A stretch of 64,000 nucleotides of DNA from a virus, in IMG/VR virus record IMGVR_UViG_3300036823_000389, positions 1 through 64,000 of that record; one strand, given 5' to 3'. Numbering within the stretch: position 1 is the first letter of the stretch; each line of letters starts with the position of its first letter. The notes under the pieces were generated by a model, which did not search any database, was not told where the DNA came from, and saw only the letters and a list, made by a program, of their open reading frames with translations. Below are positions 8,756 through 16,206 of this stretch, in pieces. The position numbers and the translations under genes were made by a program.

Positions 8756-9070
8756 CTACGGGTTTTTCCAGATCGCGGCGCGCGCGTACTCCCAGAACGC
8801 GATCGCCAGCCCGCCGGCGGCAAGCCCGACGATCGTTGTCCAGATCCTGTGGCCGGTGACTTCCGACAGCTTGCGACCGCGGCGCGCCCATTCCAGATCA
8901 TCGCGAAGCGATTGCATGTCTTTAAAGTCGGCGATGTTGACGCCGAGCAGTGCGAACTGCTCACTCATCGTTTGACGGACAGCCTCTTTCGCTGCCGCGA
9001 GAGCAATGCTCGAGGCTTCCTCGCGCGTGATGAAGTGACGGCGCTGATCGTCATCGTCGCTGGGCGGCAT
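8756..9070 (-). CDS. Membrane-anchored helical protein, possible lysis accessory
   Basis: 104 residues: an acidic start (PPSDDDDQ), a helical central part, and a single C-terminal transmembrane segment (TTIVGLAAGGLAIAFWEYARAAIW). Small one-helix proteins in this position often act with holins or as tail-anchored lysis factors. This is inference from context only. Confidence 0.6.
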   Translation of the reverse strand: MPPSDDDDQRRHFITREEASSIALAAAKEAVRQTMSEQFALLGVNIADFKDMQSLRDDLEWARRGRKLSEVTGHRIWTTIVGLAAGGLAIAFWEYARAAIWKNP

Positions 9071-9158
9071 GTTTGTCTTCGCCTTCGCTGAAAACCTGGT
9101 CTGGCCGCGAGGCGGCGAGCGTCACCGTGCTCGCCGCCCTTCGGCAGGTATGCCACGC

Positions 9159-9452
9159 CTACTGAGCCGTGCTGTCTTCGAGCTTCTGCACGTCGGCATC
9201 CGTCTGCGCGTCGAGCGATGCCCACTGCTCGGTCGTCGGGTCGCTCGTGCTGTCCGCGAGGGCCTGCATCTTGGCGATGTAGTCGGCGGCGTCCTGCGAG
9301 CCAGCCGCAGCCGCCTTGCCGATGTCGGAAAGCTTATCGAGAGCGATGCCGGCGACGGTTGCGCCGGGCTCGACGATCGATGCGGCGGAAGCGATCGCGG
9401 ACGCGATCTGCAGCGCCTTGTTGATGTCGGTGATGATGGTCTGTGCGTTCAT
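9159..9452 (-). CDS. Hypothetical phage protein
   Basis: 97 residues, alanine-rich N-terminal helix (IASAIASAASIV) and an acidic C-terminus. No cleavable signal is clear. It lies between lysis-type membrane genes. Function unknown. Confidence 0.6.
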   Translation of the reverse strand: MNAQTIITDINKALQIASAIASAASIVEPGATVAGIALDKLSDIGKAAAAGSQDAADYIAKMQALADSTSDPTTEQWASLDAQTDADVQKLEDSTAQ

Positions 9453-9497
9453 GTCGGTCTCCGATGTGATGAGATTTTGAGGGGTGGCGTAGTGGCG

Positions 9498-10307
9498 CTA
9501 AGAGCCGGAGCTCGAGCTGATCGGCACCCCAAGCTTCGCCAGCGCCCCGGCGAAGTCGAGGTTCGAGGCGTTAAGCGACGCGAGCAGCGTGGCCGTTGCC
9601 GCATTGGTGCCGCTCTCGGCGGCCCCGCGCGCCGCCTTGTTCACCGCTTGCGCCTTCAAGACGGCGTCATGGATCGCCGACTTCTGCGCCGGCGTCGCGA
9701 GCCCGGTGTCGACGAAGTGCTGCGCCTGGCGGACGAGGAAGTCGAACGTCAGCTCCGCGCCGAACACCGTCTTCGCCTGGCCGGGGACGGGAGTATTGGC
9801 AACCGTCGCAACCGCGACGTTGCCGAGCGTGTCCACGATGTCGTCGGTCGAACATGCCGAGAGCCCCAGCGCTCCCGCGAACATCAGGCTGGCAAGGATG
9901 ACGGGAGCGGCGCGACCCGCCGCCGCGATGATCATGCCGTTGCTCGGCACGATACCGTTCGCCTTGTTGAGCGCATGACCGAGCGAACCGAAGCCCGCGG
10001 CGCCGAGGATCGCGAACACGCCGTCCGGGATCACAATGCCGAACGCCGGCGCGGCCGACGACAGCGCGAGGATCAGCGCGGTGGCATAGCTCTTCCAGCC
10101 CGTGCCGGCGCCCGCGGCCGTGAGATCGACGCGGAAGACGGTGATGCCGAGCGCGCCGGCGAGCGGCAGCGTGACGGGTAGGAACCAGGGCGGAAGGGGA
10201 TGGCCGGTCAGGCTGGGCCACAGCACCTGCAAGGCGACCAGCAACGCGCTGGCGACCGGCGCCAGGTAGAGCTTGTACTTGTTCCAGATGTCGGTGAGCG
10301 ATTTCAT
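9498..10307 (-). CDS. Holin-like membrane protein with internal lipobox region
   Basis: 269 residues. The first 115 contain three hydrophobic segments (LYLAPVASALLVALQVLW; WFLPVTLPLAGALGITVF; ATALILALSSAAPAFGIVI), as in holins. From Met124 the sequence restarts like a lipoprotein signal: basic residue, ILASLMFAGALGLSAC with an LSAC lipobox, then a soluble helical tail of about 115 residues. It is either a fused holin and outer lipoprotein (spanin-like) or an internal start makes a second product. An ATG start with good spacing precedes the full frame. Confidence 0.65.
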   Translation of the reverse strand: MKSLTDIWNKYKLYLAPVASALLVALQVLWPSLTGHPLPPWFLPVTLPLAGALGITVFRVDLTAAGAGTGWKSYATALILALSSAAPAFGIVIPDGVFAILGAAGFGSLGHALNKANGIVPSNGMIIAAAGRAAPVILASLMFAGALGLSACSTDDIVDTLGNVAVATVANTPVPGQAKTVFGAELTFDFLVRQAQHFVDTGLATPAQKSAIHDAVLKAQAVNKAARGAAESGTNAATATLLASLNASNLDFAGALAKLGVPISSSSGS

Positions 10308-10446
10308 TGGGTCTTCTCCGGGTTAGATGCGGGACCGCCGCATCGGAGAGCCCGCCCTGGCCATACACACCGCACATAAGCGCGACACGCGCCGACCCGG
10401 AGGGGCGGCGGACAGGGCAGGCTCACCGATAAGGCGTCGCTTGGGG

Positions 10447-10632
10447 TTAGAGACGGGCGATCAACGGCGATGCGAACCAGATGACCCCGGCCGCCGTCAT
10501 GACCACGCCGGCAACCAGCATGATTGCTGTCCCGCCCGCACTATCGTCGCCATATGTCGGCTTCGAAGTCAGCGGACCGATCACGAGCAAGACGCCGATG
10601 ATGGTCATCGTCAATTGAATCGCGAATTTCAT
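10447..10632 (-). CDS. Two-helix small membrane protein, possible holin
   Basis: 61 residues with two transmembrane helices (LTMTIIGVLLVIGPL; AIMLVAGVVMTAAGVIWFA) and a short linker, the layout of a small class II holin. It lies between the tail fibre gene and the larger holin-like gene. The start follows a G-rich ribosome-binding site. Confidence 0.6.
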   Translation of the reverse strand: MKFAIQLTMTIIGVLLVIGPLTSKPTYGDDSAGGTAIMLVAGVVMTAAGVIWFASPLIARL

Positions 10633-10661
10633 TGCGCCCCCGAGGATCATTTTGAACTTGG

Positions 10662-12254
10662 TTAGGCGAGCTCCCTGACTATGAGCGACAGCAATTGAAT
10701 TGTGTTTGTCCCCGTGCCCGCGGTGTCCCATTTCGTTGCGATCTGCAACACCTGCGATGCGTTTGTGGCGACGATCACGGGCTGCAGGACCGTGTTTGCC
10801 GCGGCCGGTGCGTTCGTCTGATTGGTCGCCGCGAAAGCCGACGCAATCACGCCCACAGATGCACCGGGTGCGCCTGTCGAATGGATGAGGTAGCGATAGG
10901 TGATCGAGTGCGCAGTTTGGCTGGCTGTCGGCGTCGCCGGGTCCCAACTGCCAAGCACTGTGCTACCCATCAGCAACTGGAAATGAAGTACCGGAGGGGC
11001 CGAACCAGATACGATCTGGAATGTTGCAAGGACTTCGATGGCCTTGTTGTTCGTCAGATACGACGCGCCAAGCGTCAAATTCGGCGTCATGTTGATGAAG
11101 GCACCGGAACCGCTCGCCGAATTGTTGGTGCTTCCGGTGTTGGCCGCCGAGAGCGGCATCGGAACTTGGACACCGCCGGCAAAGAGCGATACGGCGTTCA
11201 CCGTTCCAGAGCCCATGTTACCGCCGGTCGGTGACCCAGCGATGAAGCTCAAGGCATTGAAAACCCCATCCGTCGCAAGCACGCTGACATTTTGCCGATA
11301 CAAGCTGATGTCATACCCGCTGTCTGACGTGGACTCGGCCTTCCACGCAAACACGGCACCTTTGGTGGCGTCGTACTTGACGGTGAAGAGCGGCGTGGCC
11401 GTGGCCGAGGTCGCGCCATCACCGGGCCCCAGGAGACGCAGGAAGCGTCCATCCGCGATCGAGCCGAGCGGCGCCACGCGTAATTCAGCGCCGCACTGCA
11501 CGTCATTCCACACCGACAGCATGCAGGGATTGGAGCTCGCCGGATTGAACGTCGTATCTTCAGGCGTGCCGCCGGCGGTCTTGACGCCGGACACGATGAC
11601 CGCAGTGCAGGTGGAGATGCCGCCGGCGTCGATATAGTGCAGAAGTGTATCGGCCGATTGGCCGCTCGTGTGATCGAAACACTTCAAAAACTTGCTGCCG
11701 CTGCCAGAGCCGAGCGGCTTCCAGGCTTCAATAAGACCATAGGGGTGATTGTTCGCGGAGATTTTTGCCGTGACGCGAAAGCCACCGTCATACAGTCCGT
11801 CCGGCGTTGTAATGTCGAGCGAATATTTCCGGCCCGCGTAGGTGCCGTTGCCATCGGTGCCGTTGATGACCGGACTTGTTACTGTCGGATTGGTCTGCCG
11901 CACGAGCGAACCTGTGCCCGTTGGAGGAAAGCTTCCGAGATACTGCACGACATACCATTTCGACGTGTCGAGCGACGCCCCCGTCGTAAAAGGTAGCGCT
12001 GCCGGTATCGGCGCATAGACGATGCTCGAGCTGAGCACCGTTTGCGTGAGCGCCGTGATGGAGAGACCTGTCGTGTAGTTGACAGGAGCCTGGTAGGCGA
12101 TCGCGCTGACAATCGAGTCCAAGCCGGTCATCGTTGGCTTCGTATTGCCAAGCCGCGTCGTCATCGTGGAGTTCGAGGAATTGAGGAACTCCTCAAGGCT
12201 CGCTGCGTCGATCGCAGCATTGACCTGCTGCGTCCGGGTGATCGGATCAGTCAT
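10662..12254 (-). CDS. Tail fibre / receptor-interaction protein
   Basis: 530 residues. The N-terminus (TRTQQVNAAIDAASLEEFL) resembles virion-attachment regions of phage fibres; the rest is rich in Gly, Ser, Thr and Asn with short beta repeats, including a jelly-roll-like segment near 330-500. It follows the tip protein, the usual position for a fibre. It is not the DGR target: its C-terminus shows no similarity to the template repeat. Confidence 0.7.
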   Translation of the reverse strand: MTDPITRTQQVNAAIDAASLEEFLNSSNSTMTTRLGNTKPTMTGLDSIVSAIAYQAPVNYTTGLSITALTQTVLSSSIVYAPIPAALPFTTGASLDTSKWYVVQYLGSFPPTGTGSLVRQTNPTVTSPVINGTDGNGTYAGRKYSLDITTPDGLYDGGFRVTAKISANNHPYGLIEAWKPLGSGSGSKFLKCFDHTSGQSADTLLHYIDAGGISTCTAVIVSGVKTAGGTPEDTTFNPASSNPCMLSVWNDVQCGAELRVAPLGSIADGRFLRLLGPGDGATSATATPLFTVKYDATKGAVFAWKAESTSDSGYDISLYRQNVSVLATDGVFNALSFIAGSPTGGNMGSGTVNAVSLFAGGVQVPMPLSAANTGSTNNSASGSGAFINMTPNLTLGASYLTNNKAIEVLATFQIVSGSAPPVLHFQLLMGSTVLGSWDPATPTASQTAHSITYRYLIHSTGAPGASVGVIASAFAATNQTNAPAAANTVLQPVIVATNASQVLQIATKWDTAGTGTNTIQLLSLIVRELA

Positions 12255-12312
12255 CTCGGTTACCTTTGGATATATCTGGATACAGGTGCGCTAGCACCGC
12301 GCGCCGGCACCG

Positions 12313-14874
12313 TCAGACTGGATCGATGGTGTCGTTCTGGTAGTAGCGGCGGTCGTAGTTAATGACGGAAAGCTTGTAGGTTGCCGCGTCGTTTGGCGTC
12401 TTCTCCGCCACCAGAAAAGCTCTCCCGAGATCGGTGTCGATATCGGGCACAATCCAGTAGGCCGCCCGTGCGGCATTCCGGATTTCAATCGACAACGAAC
12501 TCGATGGCGCTTCCGCGAGCAGGACAGTTTTAGGGCTCGGACCTGGCACTATGGAGATCACATCCACAGTACCATCTGGAATCTGCAGCATGATCAGATA
12601 GTCGGTCTCCGGTGCGAAGATCGGCTTGCGGCTGAGTGTGAGGGCCAAGCCATCTTGGTCGATCACTTCTCCATCCTGTGTACCGGGCCGCGTGTTGTCG
12701 GCATTCAGGATCCGTTCGCTCTGTGCGACTACGGCCGCCTGCTCGGTCGCGTCGAATTCGACGGCGAGCCGCTGCAACTGGGATTTCCAATAGGCGCGCC
12801 ACGCCAACCAGGCCGCCGGCCGAAAGTTTCGAACTCCGACAGTATCGATCTTCTGCGGGTTGCCGGCAGAGCCATCCGTCGGAATACGGTATGTAGCGGC
12901 GGCGTCGAAATTTCCGCTATCGACATAGTTCAACTCGACGCCATCGTAGTCCTTCAGCGCGCCAAACCGCATGGTGCGTTTTTCCGAGCCCGGCAGCTTG
13001 TTGCGATGGTTGAACAGCATCGAGCTGTCCGGCGTTTCGCTTTCGAAGACGAGTTCTAGGACTGCGCCGCGCCGAAGCGCCGTGCAGAATATCGCCTGCG
13101 CAACCGATGTCAGTTCCTCTTCCGCCGGCATCTGATCGTCGTCGAAGCTAAAGCCAAACTCCATGACGGAAGTGTCGCCGAAATAGGCCCCCACGGCAGC
13201 CACGGTGTCGTAAATCTGTGCGACGTTGAGCTCGGCGAGGCTCCGCCGGCCATTGTAAGGGTCGAGTGCTAGCGCGCAGAAGACATCAGCGGCGTTCTTG
13301 GACGCGGCTAATGTGTCCAAGAACCCATCGCCGTCGCGTACCGCAACGCGTCGGCAAACCAACGCGGTGAGTTTGCGCTCTTTGACGCCGAGAGCTGTCG
13401 GCGTTACCCGTGTCAGGCTGAGCATCGTCGTAATATTGCCGAAATCCTCCATCGCCACCGGCGCAGTCGCGAAGAGATCGCGCCATTTGATCTCGTCCGT
13501 CACGGTACCCTTGTAGAAATAGTCCGTTGGGGTCGTGCGCCAGGCGCGAAGACTGGACCGTCCTGACAGCGTAAGCGCCGCGCTGGCCGCCCGCTGCGTC
13601 TTGTCGACGCCCGAGCCTGGAAGCGTGATGTCGGTCGTCACCTCCGGACCGGTCGGCGCTCCTGATGCATCAACTGGGGTGACACCAAATCTTACTGTCA
13701 CTGCGACGGGAAAAGAGTCTGACCCGTCCGTTTTGAAGCTGCCGCCCGGTTGGACAAGGTTCGCGATCGCGCCGGTGACCGTGGCGTCATCGACGATGAC
13801 CGGTCCAACCACCTTAGTGGTGAGCCCTGACGCATCCAGGGTACAGCTCGGGATCACCGGCGTCTGATGGCTGGCCATAGCGTTGACGATGGTCCAATCG
13901 GAATTCACCGACGCGGGGCTGACCAGCGTCATTTCCGCATTCGAGACCGTGTCGATCGTGTAGGAACCGTCGAGATTGACCACATGGCCACTCCCATCGT
14001 CGGCGTGGGCGCCGCTGAGGACAATCCCGGCGCCCGCCTCGGCGAATTTTGTGAAGTTGAGATTGTCATCGTCGGTGCTGATGATGAAGTTCGGGTAGCG
14101 GAAGCGCAGGACAGGCGCCGTCGCGTCGCTCGTGTAGCTCTTGTAGTTCGGCGGATAGAGTGTCTGGCCGTTTATCCCATTCGATTTAAGGACCGTGACG
14201 ACGCCCATTCCGATCGGGTTGCCGACGCGAAGCTGCGGATCGTCACCCGAGTTGGGCGAGGTGAACGGCGCGTAGACCTCGACGGTCTCACCCTCGATTT
14301 CAGATACAAGCGTGTCGCCGTCGCGGATGTCCGAGACGTCAAGTTCGCCGCGTGACACACCGAAATAGGACAATTCGCTTTCGTTGCCGCTGCTGTCGAA
14401 TATTCTGAGCGGGACCATCAGATCGTCCGGCGTGCTGCGTTTTTCGCCGAAGATGTCCGGTATCCGGCCCAGCAGCCGCGCCTTGTTCTGGCGATCCCCG
14501 AGCTGGTTGTTGCTGCTATTGACGTTCTGGTTCAGCGCCGCCGGCTTCGGCACCAACAATCCGAGCAGCGCATAAAATGGTGCCAAAAGAACCGAAGCGA
14601 CATCCTGCCAAGACCCGGGGCGTTGCTCGAGAAAGAACGGCCCGGGGAACGCGTTCAGTGCTTCCAGATCGCAACGATCACTCGGAGTCACGTCGCAATC
14701 TTGCGCGAAAGCGCGGTGATAGAGCCGCGTATTCTCCGGCCATGACCAATGCCTGCGATCGCCGCTCCACCGTCCGACGTTGAGCGCGAGAAAATCGGCG
14801 ACGTCCTCGACCTCGTGTTGCTGCCAGCTGGAGCGGTCAAAAACGTCGCGCGTGATCGTGACGGTCTTGGTCAT
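12313..14874 (-). CDS. Tail tip / host-specificity protein (TipJ-like)
   Basis: 853 residues from the ATG at 14872-14874, which overlaps the NlpC/P60 gene stop. The N-terminal section (PGSWQDVASVLLAPFYALLGLLVPKP; NNQLGDRQNKARLLGRIPDIFGEKRS) matches the start of lambda gpJ-type central tip proteins, including the R-x-G-x-R-IPDIFG region. The middle carries several beta-rich modules. Its place directly after the tail peptidase gene supports the assignment. Confidence 0.78.
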   Translation of the reverse strand: MTKTVTITRDVFDRSSWQQHEVEDVADFLALNVGRWSGDRRHWSWPENTRLYHRAFAQDCDVTPSDRCDLEALNAFPGPFFLEQRPGSWQDVASVLLAPFYALLGLLVPKPAALNQNVNSSNNQLGDRQNKARLLGRIPDIFGEKRSTPDDLMVPLRIFDSSGNESELSYFGVSRGELDVSDIRDGDTLVSEIEGETVEVYAPFTSPNSGDDPQLRVGNPIGMGVVTVLKSNGINGQTLYPPNYKSYTSDATAPVLRFRYPNFIISTDDDNLNFTKFAEAGAGIVLSGAHADDGSGHVVNLDGSYTIDTVSNAEMTLVSPASVNSDWTIVNAMASHQTPVIPSCTLDASGLTTKVVGPVIVDDATVTGAIANLVQPGGSFKTDGSDSFPVAVTVRFGVTPVDASGAPTGPEVTTDITLPGSGVDKTQRAASAALTLSGRSSLRAWRTTPTDYFYKGTVTDEIKWRDLFATAPVAMEDFGNITTMLSLTRVTPTALGVKERKLTALVCRRVAVRDGDGFLDTLAASKNAADVFCALALDPYNGRRSLAELNVAQIYDTVAAVGAYFGDTSVMEFGFSFDDDQMPAEEELTSVAQAIFCTALRRGAVLELVFESETPDSSMLFNHRNKLPGSEKRTMRFGALKDYDGVELNYVDSGNFDAAATYRIPTDGSAGNPQKIDTVGVRNFRPAAWLAWRAYWKSQLQRLAVEFDATEQAAVVAQSERILNADNTRPGTQDGEVIDQDGLALTLSRKPIFAPETDYLIMLQIPDGTVDVISIVPGPSPKTVLLAEAPSSSLSIEIRNAARAAYWIVPDIDTDLGRAFLVAEKTPNDAATYKLSVINYDRRYYQNDTIDPV

Positions 14875-15230
14875 CGATAGAACCTGGGCGAAGCGTAGCC
14901 ATCGAGTGCCAAGTCGAGCCTCTCGAACCGCACACCCTTTTCTGTGAGGTGGAGCAGGCGACCGCGGAGATAAACGCCGACGTGAGAATCTCCGCCGTTT
15001 TGCTGCCATAGGAGGACCAGGCACGGATCCTGGGGGCCGTCCAGCGCCTCGAAAGCCGCCACATCGCCCTTGTGAACACGGCGGTCCGCGGCCCCCTCGC
15101 GGAGCGCCTTGAGCCGCTCGCCGATGTCCACACCGACATGCGCCTGCCACACGTCCCGCGCGAAGTGCAGGCAGTTGTAAGCATCACCGCGGTGCCGCCG
15201 GGCGAGAAAGGGATCAACGCTCGCCAACAT
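14871..15230 (-). CDS. NlpC/P60-type tail peptidase
   Basis: 119 residues. A Cys in YNCLHFARDVW near residue 19 and a His in SHVGVYLRGRLLHL near residue 82 fit the catalytic Cys and His of NlpC/P60 hydrolases. Phage members sit at the tail tip and open the wall during DNA entry. The start overlaps the DUF1833-like gene stop by one base. Confidence 0.75.
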   Translation of the reverse strand: MLASVDPFLARRHRGDAYNCLHFARDVWQAHVGVDIGERLKALREGAADRRVHKGDVAAFEALDGPQDPCLVLLWQQNGGDSHVGVYLRGRLLHLTEKGVRFERLDLALDGYASPRFYR

Positions 15231-15727
15231 CAGCGGAATCCGGCCAGCATCGGAAAGCGCGCCGCGGTATAGATTTCGCCGGTCCGGCTGGCGTTGAGGG
15301 CCGGCGCTTGGGCGATGAATGACGTTCCTTCCCGCGTCATAGGAAACTCCGGGATCTCGAGTGTGATAGGACCGAGCCGCGGCGTCATGAGATCGTCGGA
15401 GCGGAACATCCAGTAGGTCAGGCTCGGCTTGATCATGAAGCCATCCGCTGCTTCTACGGCGTCCAGTTCCATGGACACGACCTCGCCGAGATCGCCCAGA
15501 TCAATCTGAATGGCGAAATCGAGATCGGCTTTGGTAGGCTGTTCGGTCTTTTGCAGCGGGTAATAGTCGAACTGTGTCGGAACCCCTTCAACGACGGCCG
15601 TCAACCCACCTGGCTTGTTGCGGACGATGTAATAGGCCTTCGTGAAATTGGGGTGCGAAATCTTGAAGCATTCGAACTTTTTCACACGCGATCGCGTGTT
15701 GAGGAACAGTTCGGTGTAGAGGCTCAT
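15230..15727 (-). CDS. DUF1833-like tail protein
   Basis: 165 residues. The pattern GVPTQFDYYPLQ followed by IQIDLGDLGEVV and a late YTAARFPMLAGFR end is typical of DUF1833 proteins found next to tail peptidases. Probably a distal tail component. Overlaps the preceding gene by four bases. Confidence 0.7.
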   Translation of the reverse strand: MSLYTELFLNTRSRVKKFECFKISHPNFTKAYYIVRNKPGGLTAVVEGVPTQFDYYPLQKTEQPTKADLDFAIQIDLGDLGEVVSMELDAVEAADGFMIKPSLTYWMFRSDDLMTPRLGPITLEIPEFPMTREGTSFIAQAPALNASRTGEIYTAARFPMLAGFR

Positions 15728-16206
15728 GGCGCTTCCGGCAGCGCGGCGATGATCTCCGCGAACCCATCGAGATATCCGGAAGGATCGCCGCCAGCCGCCT
15801 CAAAGATGTCGACGACGGAACTGTCGGCGTCCTCGTCCACATCCAGCGGCAGAACTTCCAGTTGTGCGCTGACATATTTGATCACGCCCTTCACGCCGGT
15901 GACCTTGGCCGATCCCGGTATCAGATAGACCGTGAACTCCGTCACCGGCGAGCCATCCAGGACGAGATCGGCCAGGAAAGGTTCACTCCCATCTGCCGCG
16001 CGATTGCGCAGAAACGCCCAGAAATATTGCCACTGCGCCGGGTCGAGAATAAAAGCGACTTGGACGAGGGAAGTGCCCCCTTCGATGTCGGCACGATACC
16101 GTCCCGCACCGCCGTTCAGCGCAACGCGGATGACGCCATCCTGCGGCGGCGTTGTGCTATACCCTGACGCCTGGGCTCGCACGAGCAGCTTATCCAATGT
16201 GGTCAT
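15724..16206 (-). CDS. Distal tail-region protein
   Basis: 160 residues, beta-rich (GGAGRYRADIEGGTSLVQVAFIL; QWQYFWAFLRNR). Directly follows the tape measure gene with a four-base overlap, the position of the L/M-type tail proteins. Specific family not recognised. Confidence 0.65.
   Translation of the reverse strand: MTTLDKLLVRAQASGYSTTPPQDGVIRVALNGGAGRYRADIEGGTSLVQVAFILDPAQWQYFWAFLRNRAADGSEPFLADLVLDGSPVTEFTVYLIPGSAKVTGVKGVIKYVSAQLEVLPLDVDEDADSSVVDIFEAAGGDPSGYLDGFAEIIAALPEAP

Noticed and set aside
10662-12254. Tail fibre as a third DGR target
   Set aside because: Its C-terminus has no match to TR or IMH, so it is not diversified by this DGR.
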